From: JBGAPI01 sp044221335 | GTDB lineage: Bacteria; Pseudomonadota; Gammaproteobacteria; Xanthomonadales; Ahniellaceae | Direction of reading: 5' to 3' | DNA: 64,000 nucleotides | NCBI GenBank assembly: GCA_044221335.1 | Contig: JBGAPI010000031.1 | Location: forward strand, 1 to 64,000 | Shown: positions 33,430 through 42,175 of the stretch, one piece after another | How the letters are laid out: every line of letters starts with the position of its first letter | Position numbering within the stretch: position 1 is the first letter of the stretch | Position numbers and translations under genes: made by a program | Notes under the pieces: generated by a model | The model's database searches: none | What the model was told of the DNA's origin: nothing | What the model saw: only the letters and a program-made list of their open reading frames with translations

Positions 33430-36048
33430 GTGCCGGCCGACCATCCCTTCCTCCGCCCGGGCGGCGCCCTCTCCACCCGCCTGTTCCGGCGCCTCGTCGA
33501 GAGCGCGCGGCAGCGCCGGCTGCTCGCGCCCGACGAGCGGGTCGGCAATTACCGGATCGTCTCGGAGCTGGGTCGCGGCGGCAGCAGCGTCGTCTACCGC
33601 GCGGAACGGGCCGACGGCGCATTCGCGCAGACGGTGGCGCTGAAGATCGTCCAGGCGACGACCGAATCGCGGACCGCGTTCGAGCGCGAGCGCAACATCC
33701 TCGGACAGCTCCGCCATCCCAACATCGCGCGGATCTTCGACGGCGGCGAGATCGACGACGGGACGGCGCTGTGGTTCGCGATGGAGCTGGTCGACGGCGC
33801 ACCGATCGACGCCTGGTGCCGGCGCGAGCCCGCGGACTGGCGAACCCGGGTGCGCCTGCTTGCGACCGTCGCCGACGCCGTGCAGTACGCCCATGCCCAC
33901 CTCGTCGTCCATCGCGACCTGAAGCCCGGCAACGTGCTGATCGATGCCCATGGCCATCCGCGCCTGCTCGACTTCGGGATCGCGCAGTCGACCGATCCCG
34001 ACGATGGCGACGCGGCCGCATCGTCACGCTCGCGCGGCTTCACCCCGGAGTTCGCAAGCCCCGCGCAGATCGCCGGCGAGGCGCCGTCGACCGCGGACGA
34101 CGTCCACGCGCTCGGCCGGCTCGTGGAGGAGCTGCTGCCGGTCGCCGCCGACGCGCGCGAGATCGCCCTGCCGTCGATGGCACGCGCCAACCTGCGCGCG
34201 CTGGTCGCCAAGGCGACCGCCGCCGACCCGACCCGCCGCCACGCGACCGCCGCGCAACTCGCGCAGGACCTCGAGAGGGTCCTCGACGGGCGTGCGGTAT
34301 CGGCCTGGCGCGCGCAACCGCTGGCCCGGCTGCGCTACTTCGCGCGGCGCCGCTGGCTGCCGCTCGCGGTGGCGCTCGCGGCGGTGGCGACCAGCGCGAC
34401 CGTCGCCGTGACGGCGGCGCTCCGGATCGCCGAGGAGCGCGACATCGCGCGCCTGCGCCAGGAAACCACGACCGAGGCGAGCCGCTTCATGGTCGACCTG
34501 TTCAGCGACCCCGGCCTGTCCGGCGACGAGGCGCATGCCGCGATCACCCGGGTGCTCGACCGCGGTCGCGAACGCGCTCTGGCGGCGAGCAATCGCCAGC
34601 CGGAGGTGCAGAGCGCGCTGCTGCAGGAACTCGGTGCGGCGTATCGCGGCGTCGGCCGGCTCGACGACGCGCAGCAGCTGCTGGCGCGCGCGGTGGCACT
34701 GCGCCGCGGCAGCGAGGCCGGGATGCTGGCCCTGGCGGAATCGCTGACGATGCTGGCGCTGACCCAGTCGGACCTCGGCCGGCAGTCCGACGCCATCGCC
34801 AGCGCCGTCGAGGCGCGCGCGCTGCTCGCCAAGGCCCCGTTCGCGACCGCGCGCGAGCGCTACGAAGCGCTGATGCTCGAAGGCAAGCTGTCGAACGGCG
34901 GCGTGGTGCACCTGGTCGACGCCGGGCAGGCCGAGGTCGCCCTGCGGCAGGCGGCGGACCTCAGCACCGAGGCCTTCGGCGCGGACAGTCCCGAGCATGT
35001 CGAGGCGGTCCGGCTGCACGGCCGCGTCCTGTGGACGCTGTACCGCGGCGAGGCGGCGCGCGCCGAGTCGCGCCGTGCCGTCGCGGGCCTCACCCGCTCG
35101 CTCGGTGCGGACGACCCGACGACGCTCGCCGAGGCGATCCACCTCGCCAGCGTCGAGCTCGAGATGGGCGATGCGCAGCGGATCGAGCCGGAGCTGCGCA
35201 GCCTGCTCGCCCGCAACGACACGCTGGTCGGCGATCGCGAGCGCCGGCGCCATTCCCTGCAGTTCTACCTCGGCCTGGCGCTCGACCTGCAGGGCCGCTG
35301 GCCGGAGGCGACCGCGACCTACGACGAGGCGATGCGCACGCTGGAGTCGCTGGAGCATGGCGCCGAGGGCGCGCACTGGGCGAACGACGTCACCAGTGTC
35401 GCGGAACTGGCGACCTCGCGCGGCGACTTCGCGACCGCCGAACGCCTGCTCCGGCGCGGGCTCGCGGCGGTGCAGTCCGGCCTTCCGGAGAGCCTGCCGG
35501 CGATCTCGCACAGTCGTTATGCGCTGGGGCGCCTGCTGGTCAGGCTCGGTGGCATCGACGAAGCGGAGTCACTACTCACCAGGTCGCTCGAAGGGATGGT
35601 CCACCACTACGGTCCTCACGGCCTCGCGACGGCCCGGGCCCGCGTCGCCGTCGCCGAGGTGCGGGTCGCGCGAGGTGACCTCGCCGGGGCGCGACGCGAG
35701 CTCGGGCTCGCGCAGCAGGTCGATCCGTCGGGACTGGTCTATCAGCACGCCGAACTCGCGGCCGAGGTGCACGCGACACTGGCGCGAGTCGCGGAGGCCA
35801 GCGGTTCAGCGAACGACGCCCTGCAGTCAAGGCGCCGCGCGATCGCCGATCTCGCGACGGTGTTCGGGGCGGACGATCCGCGGATTGCCCTCGCGCAGCT
35901 GGACCTCGCACGGGCACTGCGCACAAGTGATCCGGAACAGGCGCGCGCACTGCTGGCGCATGCGCTGCCGATCCTCGATGCGAACCTCGTCGACGGCGCC
36001 GGACGGCGGGTCGCGGCGCACGCCCTGGACGCGGCGCTGCCGCGCTGA
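33430..36048 (+). CDS. Serine/threonine protein kinase with TPR-like C-terminus (module 3)
   Basis: 872 residues. GTG 33430 was chosen because GGAGGT lies 7 bases upstream; the open frame further upstream runs through a REP. The kinase has LGRGGSSVVY (47-56), Lys72, HRDLKPGNVL (161-170) and DFG at 181-183. The APE motif reads SPAQ (210-213): the Glu that normally salt-bridges the C-lobe Arg is Ala. A membrane helix lies at about 309-331, followed by about 540 residues of TPR-type helices. An ECF sigma gene lies 2.6 kb away, convergent, beyond the 12-repeat secreted protein. It may be a weak or regulated kinase. Confidence 0.88.
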   Translation: MPADHPFLRPGGALSTRLFRRLVESARQRRLLAPDERVGNYRIVSELGRGGSSVVYRAERADGAFAQTVALKIVQATTESRTAFERERNILGQLRHPNIARIFDGGEIDDGTALWFAMELVDGAPIDAWCRREPADWRTRVRLLATVADAVQYAHAHLVVHRDLKPGNVLIDAHGHPRLLDFGIAQSTDPDDGDAAASSRSRGFTPEFASPAQIAGEAPSTADDVHALGRLVEELLPVAADAREIALPSMARANLRALVAKATAADPTRRHATAAQLAQDLERVLDGRAVSAWRAQPLARLRYFARRRWLPLAVALAAVATSATVAVTAALRIAEERDIARLRQETTTEASRFMVDLFSDPGLSGDEAHAAITRVLDRGRERALAASNRQPEVQSALLQELGAAYRGVGRLDDAQQLLARAVALRRGSEAGMLALAESLTMLALTQSDLGRQSDAIASAVEARALLAKAPFATARERYEALMLEGKLSNGGVVHLVDAGQAEVALRQAADLSTEAFGADSPEHVEAVRLHGRVLWTLYRGEAARAESRRAVAGLTRSLGADDPTTLAEAIHLASVELEMGDAQRIEPELRSLLARNDTLVGDRERRRHSLQFYLGLALDLQGRWPEATATYDEAMRTLESLEHGAEGAHWANDVTSVAELATSRGDFATAERLLRRGLAAVQSGLPESLPAISHSRYALGRLLVRLGGIDEAESLLTRSLEGMVHHYGPHGLATARARVAVAEVRVARGDLAGARRELGLAQQVDPSGLVYQHAELAAEVHATLARVAEASGSANDALQSRRRAIADLATVFGADDPRIALAQLDLARALRTSDPEQARALLAHALPILDANLVDGAGRRVAAHALDAALPR

Positions 36049-36079
36049 GCCGCGCCCTCGACGCACCACCGCTCCCGGC

Positions 36080-38416
36080 TCATTCGAAGCCGTCCTCGAA
36101 GAGGTCGCCGATCACCAGGACGACGCGATTGCTCTCCGCGAGGCCGACAACGAAGGTGTTGCGCGCCGGGTCGTAGTCGACGGCGTGCTGGTTGCCGCCG
36201 TTGCTGACCGTGCCCAGCAGGCTGTTGGCCGCGGAGATCGGCCCCTGGACGCCGCCGGCGCGCCCCAGGGTCACGGCGCCGGCATCCACCGTCGAGCCGT
36301 TGTCCCAGCTCTGGCTGAGCACGGCGTAGGTGCCATCCTCGAAAGCACGCAGGTTGCCGACGAAATCGACCGCGGTGCTGCCGACCAGCGAGTTGGCCGC
36401 CGACACCGTCCCCGTGAGGCCGGTATTGCCGTTGATCCAGGTCACGGCCCCGATCCGGTCGACCACGCCGTTGCTCCACTCGTTGGCGGATACGACGAAG
36501 TTGGTGTCGCTGAGTACGATCAGGCCGCCGCCTCCGACCTGGTCGCCGGTGTGACTTCCGACCAGGGCGTCGAACGGTGTGATCGGACCATGCACGCCGC
36601 CGACACCGTTGCCCCAGATCACGGCTCCGGCATTGACGATGCCACCGTTGTCCCAGGACGGCGCCTGCACGACGTAGTTGCTGTTGCCGACCTGCCGAAG
36701 GTAGAAGCCGACACTGTCGTCCGTGGCCGAGCCGACCAGCGAATTCGCCGCCGAGACCACCGCCGACGTCGGGCCGGAGCCACCCAACCAGGTGGCCGCA
36801 CCCGCCTTGCTGGACGCGCCGTTGCTCCAGTACGAACTGCCGACCAGATAGCTTCCGTTGTCGAGTGGCAGCAGCTGGAAACCGACCCGGTCGCCGCTGG
36901 TGGTGCCGATCAGCGAGTTGGCCGGCGAGACCACGCCGGTGGCCCCGGTCGTGCCGCTGCCCCAGGTCACCGCCCCGACGTTGCTCGCCGCGCCGTTGCT
37001 CCAATTGTAGGAGGCGACGACGTAGTGACCGTTGGCAAGCGCATAGACCCGTCCGACGCCATCGCCCGCCGAGGTTCCGACCAGCGAATTCGCGGCGGAC
37101 AGCGCTCCGACCCGACCGACCTGGCCATTGCACCAGGTCACCGCGCCGGCGGCATTCGCGCCGTTGTGCCAGTAGGGACTGGAGACCACGTAGTTGCCGT
37201 TGGCGAGCACGGTGATGTTGCCGTCGCCCAGGAAATCGTTCTGCTGGGTGCCCACCATCGAGTTCGCCGCGCTGACCGCGCCGACCTTGCCGCTGCTGCC
37301 GTTGATCCAGGTGACCGCGCCGGCCACCGTGGCCGCGCCGTTGTTCCACTGCTGGCTGATCGCCACCAGGTGGCCGTTGGACAGGCGGGCCAGGCGATTG
37401 CCTACGCGATCATTGAAGGTGGTGCCGACCAGCGAGTTCGCCACGCTGACCGCGCCGAACGTGCCGCTGGCGCCGTTGCCGAGCGTCACGGCGCCGGCGG
37501 ACTTCACGGCGCCGTTCGCCCACAGGTAGCTGCCCACCGCGTAGTTGCCGTTGGCCAGCGCGATCACTCCGAGTCCCACGGCGTCGTTGGCCTGGGTGCC
37601 GTAGAGCGAGTTCGCGGTCGTCACGGCACCGGTGCGCCCCGTGCTGCCGTTGCACCAGGTGACCGCACCGGCGTTGTCGACGGCGCCATTGTCCCAGTCG
37701 TCGGCGGACACTACGTAGTTGCCGTTGTCGAGCGCGGTGACATAGCCGACCGCGTCGTAGGCGGTCGAGCCGACCAGCGAATTCGACACCGACACCGCGC
37801 CGGAGACGCCGGAGCTGCCGCTGCCCCAGGTCACCGCGCCGGCATTGACGATGGCGCCGCGATCCCATTGCGCGCTGCGCACCACGTAGTTGCCGTTGGC
37901 GAGCACCGTGATCGCGCCGCCGACGGCGTCGTCGGTCGTGCTGCCGACCAGCGAGTTCGCCGCGCTGACGACACCATTCAGTCCGGTCGTCCCGTTGACG
38001 AAGGTGACGGCACCGGCGCCGCTGGCCGCTCCGTTGTGCCATTGCGGCGTCGAGACCAGGAAGTTGCCGCTCGGCAGCACGGTGATGCCGCCACTGCCGA
38101 CGAAGTCGTTCGCGGTGCCGCCGGTGAGCGCACTGATCTTCTCGCCGACGGGGCTGTAGAGGTAGACCGCGCCCACGTTCGACGCGACGCCGCTCGGATC
38201 GGTGATCACGATGTTGCCGTTCGGCAGCACGGTGACGGAGCGACCGAAGCGAACGCTGCCGGGTGGGCCGACGATGTCGACGCGGGTCGTCGCCGCCGCG
38301 GGCGTCGGCAGCGTCAGTGCCGCCATCGACAGCGCGACACAGCACCGGAGAAGCCCGATCGCCACGGAACGTCCGGCATCGGGATGAGGTTTCCGCACAT
38401 TGCACAGGGACTGCAC
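36080..38416 (-). CDS. Secreted 12-repeat protein with F-x-DGFE tail
   Basis: 778 residues from GTG 38416, which has GAGGAG about 9 bases upstream. A signal peptide ends near PAAATT. The body is about 12 repeats of roughly 50 residues with the pattern ANSLVGS-x3-D-x-VG, then LxNGNYVV, W-x-NGA, AGAVTW and GxxGAVSA. They probably build a beta-propeller or beta-helix surface protein. The repeats are diverged, so this is old duplication rather than recent slippage. The protein ends VLVIGDLFEDGFE, the third F-x-D-G-F-E tail in the window. It is downstream of a sigma-factor gene on the same strand. Binding partner and function unknown. Confidence 0.82.
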   Translation of the reverse strand: MQSLCNVRKPHPDAGRSVAIGLLRCCVALSMAALTLPTPAAATTRVDIVGPPGSVRFGRSVTVLPNGNIVITDPSGVASNVGAVYLYSPVGEKISALTGGTANDFVGSGGITVLPSGNFLVSTPQWHNGAASGAGAVTFVNGTTGLNGVVSAANSLVGSTTDDAVGGAITVLANGNYVVRSAQWDRGAIVNAGAVTWGSGSSGVSGAVSVSNSLVGSTAYDAVGYVTALDNGNYVVSADDWDNGAVDNAGAVTWCNGSTGRTGAVTTANSLYGTQANDAVGLGVIALANGNYAVGSYLWANGAVKSAGAVTLGNGASGTFGAVSVANSLVGTTFNDRVGNRLARLSNGHLVAISQQWNNGAATVAGAVTWINGSSGKVGAVSAANSMVGTQQNDFLGDGNITVLANGNYVVSSPYWHNGANAAGAVTWCNGQVGRVGALSAANSLVGTSAGDGVGRVYALANGHYVVASYNWSNGAASNVGAVTWGSGTTGATGVVSPANSLIGTTSGDRVGFQLLPLDNGSYLVGSSYWSNGASSKAGAATWLGGSGPTSAVVSAANSLVGSATDDSVGFYLRQVGNSNYVVQAPSWDNGGIVNAGAVIWGNGVGGVHGPITPFDALVGSHTGDQVGGGGLIVLSDTNFVVSANEWSNGVVDRIGAVTWINGNTGLTGTVSAANSLVGSTAVDFVGNLRAFEDGTYAVLSQSWDNGSTVDAGAVTLGRAGGVQGPISAANSLLGTVSNGGNQHAVDYDPARNTFVVGLAESNRVVLVIGDLFEDGFE

Positions 38417-38613
38417 GACACTGATCTCCTCGAACGCGAAGGCGTCGGGAGAGGGTCACGTCGAAAGTCGGATCGATCCGCCAGGAAATGCCGTCTGATG
38501 CCTGAATCGCGGCGACGGGATCGGATTCGCGCGGAGCATGTTCGCTGCAAGGTCGCTCGGGCGTTACCGCCGCGGGATTCCGTCGCCGATGGTGGGCTGC
38601 TCCGGCAGCCGCA

Positions 38614-39171
38614 TCAGCGCATCCGCTGCGCCAGCCAGTCGCGCGCGTCGTGCCAGTTGCGCTGCGCGGTGCGCAGCGGCAGCATCAGAGCGGCGGCGGT
38701 CTCCTCGTCGGTGAGCCCGGCGAAGAAGCGGCACTCGAAGACCCGCGCCCAGTTCGCGTTTTCCTTCTCGAGATTCACCAGCAGGTCATCGATCGCGATC
38801 AGGTTCTCGATCTCGTCCTGGTCGGCGATGTCGATCTCGTCGATGTCCGCGTGGTCCGCACCCTCGCCGCGCTTCATCCGGAGCTGGCGCCGCGCGTAGT
38901 CGCAGAGGATCTGCCGCATCACCCGGCTCGACAGGCTGAAGAAGTGGTTGCGGTCCTCGATCTGCTCGCGCGACGACCCGGCGAGCCGGAGGTAGCACTC
39001 GTGGACGAGACCGGTGGTGCCGAGCGTGGTCGGCAGCGGTCCTTCGGTGCGCTTGCGCCGCGCGAGGCGGCGCAGGTCGGAGTAGATCAGCGTCATCAGC
39101 TGCGACCAGGCGGCCTGATCACCGGCGCGCGAGGCCATCAGCAACTGGTTGAAGTCGATCCCGTCCTCCAT
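38614..39171 (-). CDS. ECF-family RNA polymerase sigma factor (module 3)
   Basis: 185 residues from ATG 39171 (MEDGIDFNQLLMASRAGD). Region 2 has LIYSDLRRLARRKRTEG, then LPTTLGTTGLVHECYLRLAG and HFFSLSSRVMRQILCDYAR. An unusually acidic insert (EGADHADIDEIDIADQDEIENL) sits between regions 2 and 4. Region 4 has VFECRFFAGLTDEETAAALMLPLRTAQRNW. It is closer to the module 1 sigma factor (RFFAGLTD-ET) than to module 2. Flanking same-strand genes encode a hypothetical protein (upstream) and the 12-repeat secreted protein (downstream, 197 bp). Confidence 0.92.
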   Translation of the reverse strand: MEDGIDFNQLLMASRAGDQAAWSQLMTLIYSDLRRLARRKRTEGPLPTTLGTTGLVHECYLRLAGSSREQIEDRNHFFSLSSRVMRQILCDYARRQLRMKRGEGADHADIDEIDIADQDEIENLIAIDDLLVNLEKENANWARVFECRFFAGLTDEETAAALMLPLRTAQRNWHDARDWLAQRMR

Positions 39172-39262
39172 GGTGCCGCTGCTCCGGTGGCCTGCGGAGC
39201 AGCATACGCGCGCCGGTCGGCGGCTGCATCGCCGCGGGCCGTGCAATGGAAGCCCGCCAGGG

Positions 39263-39829
39263 TCAGGGCGGTCGCAGCATCCGCGTGGGCTCGATCCTCG
39301 CGTCGTCGTAGCACAGCAGGCAGGTCGCGACGCGCGGCGGCAGCGGCAGCGGCGCGAGGTCCGCGACCACCGCCATCACCAGGATCGGGTCGGCTTCCGT
39401 CGTGAACCGTCCGCTGTCGTCCGGCAGCGCGTAGCGGACCCTCCGCCGCAGCCGGAGCTGGCCGCTGGCTCCGGCGACGATGTCCGTCTCGCCGACACTC
39501 GTCACCAGCCACAGCCCGGCCAGTCGCGCCAGCACGCCCGATTCCGGCAGCCGGTGCAGGTCGAGCGGCTCGGCGTACTCGGGCGCGGAGCGCGGGACCA
39601 GGTGGATGAAGGGATGGCCATGGCAGAGCCGTTCGAGCTCGCCCAGTTCCGTCACCGTCGGGGCCCGCCGCAACAGCACCTCGTCGAGCCGGGCGAGCAG
39701 GCCGGCGAGCCAGCGGCAGCCGGCGGCCACGCCCATGTCCTCCCGATCGGACGGCACGGGCGACAGGGTCGGCGGCACGAGGCGGGCGGCGCTGGTGCGT
39801 TCGCGTTCGTCGGTATCGAGGCTGAACAT
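39263..39829 (-). CDS. Hypothetical protein upstream of ECF sigma factor
   Basis: 188 residues from ATG 39829 (MFSLDTDERERTSAARLVPP). There is no signal peptide or membrane helix. The sequence looks globular, with FIHLVPRSAPEYAEPLDLHRL, LWLVTSVGETDIV and CLLCYDDARIEP. No family was recognised. It ends 91 bp before the sigma-factor start on the same strand and may be co-transcribed, so a regulatory partner of the sigma factor is conceivable; this is only positional. Confidence 0.65.
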   Translation of the reverse strand: MFSLDTDERERTSAARLVPPTLSPVPSDREDMGVAAGCRWLAGLLARLDEVLLRRAPTVTELGELERLCHGHPFIHLVPRSAPEYAEPLDLHRLPESGVLARLAGLWLVTSVGETDIVAGASGQLRLRRRVRYALPDDSGRFTTEADPILVMAVVADLAPLPLPPRVATCLLCYDDARIEPTRMLRPP

Positions 39830-39904
39830 GGCGGAAGCTTCGTCTCTGTCCTGGCGTTGGATACGTCGAATCGGGACAAAGTCCGCCACGCGAGCCGCAG
39901 GGGG

Positions 39905-40065
39905 GCCTCGGCGCACCTGCGGTACAAGCCCATGGGCCTCGATCAATACCCCGTCATTGCGAGGAGGAGCACAGCGACGACGAAGCCATCCAGCGCCTTG
40001 GCTCTTGCCCTGGCCTGGCGAAGAGCAAAGGCGCTGGGTTGCTTCGCTGCGCTCGCAATGACGGG
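39905..40065 (+). repeat. Composite intergenic repeat, copy 2
   Basis: The order GCCTCGGCGCACC...GTACAA...CCGTCATTGCGAG, with 59 bases between the two landmark ends, equals that of copy 1 (19658-19830, opposite strand). It closes with CGCTGCGCTCGCAATGACG at 40047-40065. It fills the gap between the hypothetical gene and soxR. Shorter CATTGCGAG elements occur at 23944-23970 and 50714-50745. Confidence 0.75.
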
Positions 40066-40113
40066 AGACTTCTCATCGGTGAGCGTCGTCTGACCGGCGC
40101 ACCGCGGGGCTCC

Positions 40114-40551
40114 CTAGGTTTCCAACAACACCGCCCCCGGCCCCCGCTTCGCCACGTCGTCCCCCGGATTCCGCAATCGGCAGCGCTCGAGCGACAGGCA
40201 CCCGCAACCGATGCAGTCCGTCAGCGTGTCGCGCAGCGCGGTCAGCTGCGCGATCCGGTCGTCCAGATCCCGTCGCCAGCGCGAGGACAGGCGCGTCCAG
40301 TCCGCCCGCGTCGGGCTCCGCTCCGTCGGCAACGTGGACAAGGCATCCGCGATCGTGGCGAGCGGGATCCCGACCCGCTGTCCGACCCGGATCACGGCCA
40401 GCCGCCGCAGGACATCGCGCGGATAGCGCCGCTGGTTGCCCGCCGTCCGCGTGCTCCGGATCAGGCCGCGGGATTCGTAGAAGTGCAGCGCCGTGACGCT
40501 GACGCCGCTGCGCCGCGCGACCTCCCCCACGCCGAGTGCCGTGGCCGCCAT
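40114..40551 (-). CDS. soxR: Redox-sensitive transcriptional activator SoxR
   Basis: 145 residues from ATG 40551. A MerR-type winged helix (GVGEVARRSGVSVTALHFYESRGLI) leads into a dimer helix. The [2Fe-2S] cluster motif CIGCGCLSLERC has Cys113, Cys116, Cys118 and Cys124 in the C-x2-C-x-C-x5-C spacing that defines SoxR. It senses redox-cycling compounds. It is divergent from an MFS exporter with a SoxR-type operator between them, and no soxS was seen, so it probably controls the exporter directly, as in non-enteric bacteria. Pump control is inferred from the promoter. Confidence 0.95.
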   Translation of the reverse strand: MAATALGVGEVARRSGVSVTALHFYESRGLIRSTRTAGNQRRYPRDVLRRLAVIRVGQRVGIPLATIADALSTLPTERSPTRADWTRLSSRWRRDLDDRIAQLTALRDTLTDCIGCGCLSLERCRLRNPGDDVAKRGPGAVLLET

Positions 40552-40554
40552 CGC

Positions 40555-40585
40555 TTGACCTCGAGTTAAGTCGAGGTTTGATACT
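40555..40585 (+). promoter_or_regulatory. SoxR operator within a 19-bp-spacer promoter
   Basis: The -35 TTGACC (40555-40560) and -10 GATACT (40580-40585) are 19 bp apart, the stretched spacing of MerR/SoxR-activated promoters. The dyad CCTCGAGTTAAGTCGAGG at 40559-40576 matches 15 of 18 positions of the E. coli soxS box as I recall it. It points toward the MFS gene starting at 40613. Confidence 0.88.
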
Positions 40586-40612
40586 GGCGCCCCCTCGACC
40601 ACGACGCAAGCC

Positions 40613-42037
40613 ATGAACAAGAGCAGCGCGGAATTCCCGAGCCCCTCGACGCGGCGACCCCGGACCCTCGGGCTGGTCGCGCTGGTCGTGCTGATCGCCT
40701 CGGAATCGCTCGCCGTGTCGACGGTGATGCCGATGGTCGCGGAAACGCTGCGCGGCCTCGCGCTCTACGGCTTCTCGTTCGGCGCGCCGCTGGCCGCCTC
40801 GGTGCTCGGCATGGTCGCCGCGGGGAGCTGGAGCGACCGGGAGCATCCGGCGACGCCGCTGCAGGTGGGACTCGCATTGTTCGTCGCCGGGCTCGTGGCG
40901 AGCGGCCTCGCCCCCGCGATGTCCTGGCTGCTCGCGGGCCGCATCGCCACCGGACTCGGCGAGGGCATGGTCGCGGTCGCGCTCTACGCGCTGGTCGGCC
41001 GCGTCTATCCGTCCGCCGAGCACGCACGCCTCTACACGATGTTCTCCGCCGCCTGGGTCGTGCCCGCCCTGTGCGCCCCCGCGCTGAGCGGCCTCGTCGC
41101 CGAACACTATGGCTGGCGCGCCGTCCTGCTGGGACTGCCGCTGCTGACCGTTCCGCCCGCACTGCTGCTCGTCCCGGCGCTGCGCGTCGCCGCCCGCGGC
41201 AGCAAGCGCGTCCCGCGCCCCTGGGCGAGCCCGCGCCTGTTCTGGTCCACCGGCGCCGCCGCCGCGGCGCTCGCACTGCATGGCGCGGGCCAGTCCGGCC
41301 TGCCGCCCACGGTCGCCGTAGCGCTGCTCGCCGTCTCGCTGCTGCTGATGACGGCGTGTGCGACTCGCCTGCTGCCTCCCGGCACCCTGCGCGCTCGCCG
41401 TGGCCTTCCTGCCGGCATCGCGCTGCAGGCCGCGTCGCAGGCCGCATTTTTCTCCGCCGAGGCTTTCCTGCCGCTGGTCCTGGTCCAGCACCGCGGTCTC
41501 GCGATCGCCACCGCCGGCCTCACCCTCACCACCGGCGCCGTCCTGTGGTCCGCCGGCGCCGCCTGCCGCGGCCACCTGGGTCGATTCCTCTCGACCCAAG
41601 GGGTGCTCACCACCGGCATGACTCTGGTCGCGCTCGGCATCGCGTCGTCGCTGCTCCTTCTGCTTCCCGACGTGCCGATCGCCGTCGCCGCGATCGGCTG
41701 GTCCGTCGCGGGCTTCGGCATGGGCATGGTCTCCCCGACCCTCTCGGTCCTGACCCTTGCGCTCGCGCCCCCTGATCGCCACGGCGAAACCGGTGCCGCC
41801 CTGCGACTGTCGGCCGCGTTGGGCACCGCAGCGGCGCTTGCCGTGAACGGCGCCTTGTTCGCAGTGCTGATCACCCGATCGCCGGTTCCTGCCTACCTCG
41901 GCAGTCTCGCCGCGGCGCTCCTGCTGGCCGTGCTAGGCGTCGTGATTTCGCGGCGGACGGCCGTGGTGCCGACCGCGCAGGATTCGACGGGCGCAGTCGA
42001 TCCCGCCGGGTCGCGCGGACTCCTGGCGAGCGACTGA
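40613..42037 (+). CDS. MFS transporter, SoxR-linked drug/metabolite exporter
   Basis: 474 residues with about 12-14 membrane helices. A truncated motif A is visible in the loop after helix 2 (GSWSDRE), and a motif C-like glycine-rich helix reads VVPALCAPALSGLVAEHYGWRAVLL. This is consistent with the DHA proton-antiporter families, but the substrate is unknown. The SoxR-type promoter upstream argues for export of redox-active or toxic small molecules such as quinones or phenazines (inference). The ribosome-binding site before ATG 40613 is weak. Confidence 0.88.
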   Translation: MNKSSAEFPSPSTRRPRTLGLVALVVLIASESLAVSTVMPMVAETLRGLALYGFSFGAPLAASVLGMVAAGSWSDREHPATPLQVGLALFVAGLVASGLAPAMSWLLAGRIATGLGEGMVAVALYALVGRVYPSAEHARLYTMFSAAWVVPALCAPALSGLVAEHYGWRAVLLGLPLLTVPPALLLVPALRVAARGSKRVPRPWASPRLFWSTGAAAAALALHGAGQSGLPPTVAVALLAVSLLLMTACATRLLPPGTLRARRGLPAGIALQAASQAAFFSAEAFLPLVLVQHRGLAIATAGLTLTTGAVLWSAGAACRGHLGRFLSTQGVLTTGMTLVALGIASSLLLLLPDVPIAVAAIGWSVAGFGMGMVSPTLSVLTLALAPPDRHGETGAALRLSAALGTAAALAVNGALFAVLITRSPVPAYLGSLAAALLLAVLGVVISRRTAVVPTAQDSTGAVDPAGSRGLLASD

Positions 42038-42175
42038 AGCCGATCGACGGCTTCCGTCAGCGCGACGTGACCCGATCGAGCACTGCTGAGCACCGCCGCG
42101 GCGAGCGTCCGTAAATGCCCTCGTGGCAGGCGACCCGACCGTCGTTCCTCGCCGCGATCGCCGAAGAACTGCCCG

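Noticed and set aside
33187..33957. Upstream extension of the M48 frame
   Set aside because: It is antisense to the third kinase, and ATG 33186 has a good ribosome-binding site and a normal N-terminus.
36080..38416. Possible CRISPR or satellite array because of about 150-bp periodicity
   Set aside because: The period is a multiple of three and falls in one open frame with a signal peptide. The units are diverged and there are no short identical repeats with unique spacers.
34997..38899. Open frame of 1300 codons spanning the third kinase end and the antisense of the 12-repeat gene
   Set aside because: It overlaps two better supported genes in other frames. The apparent repeats are the antisense of the real repeat protein.
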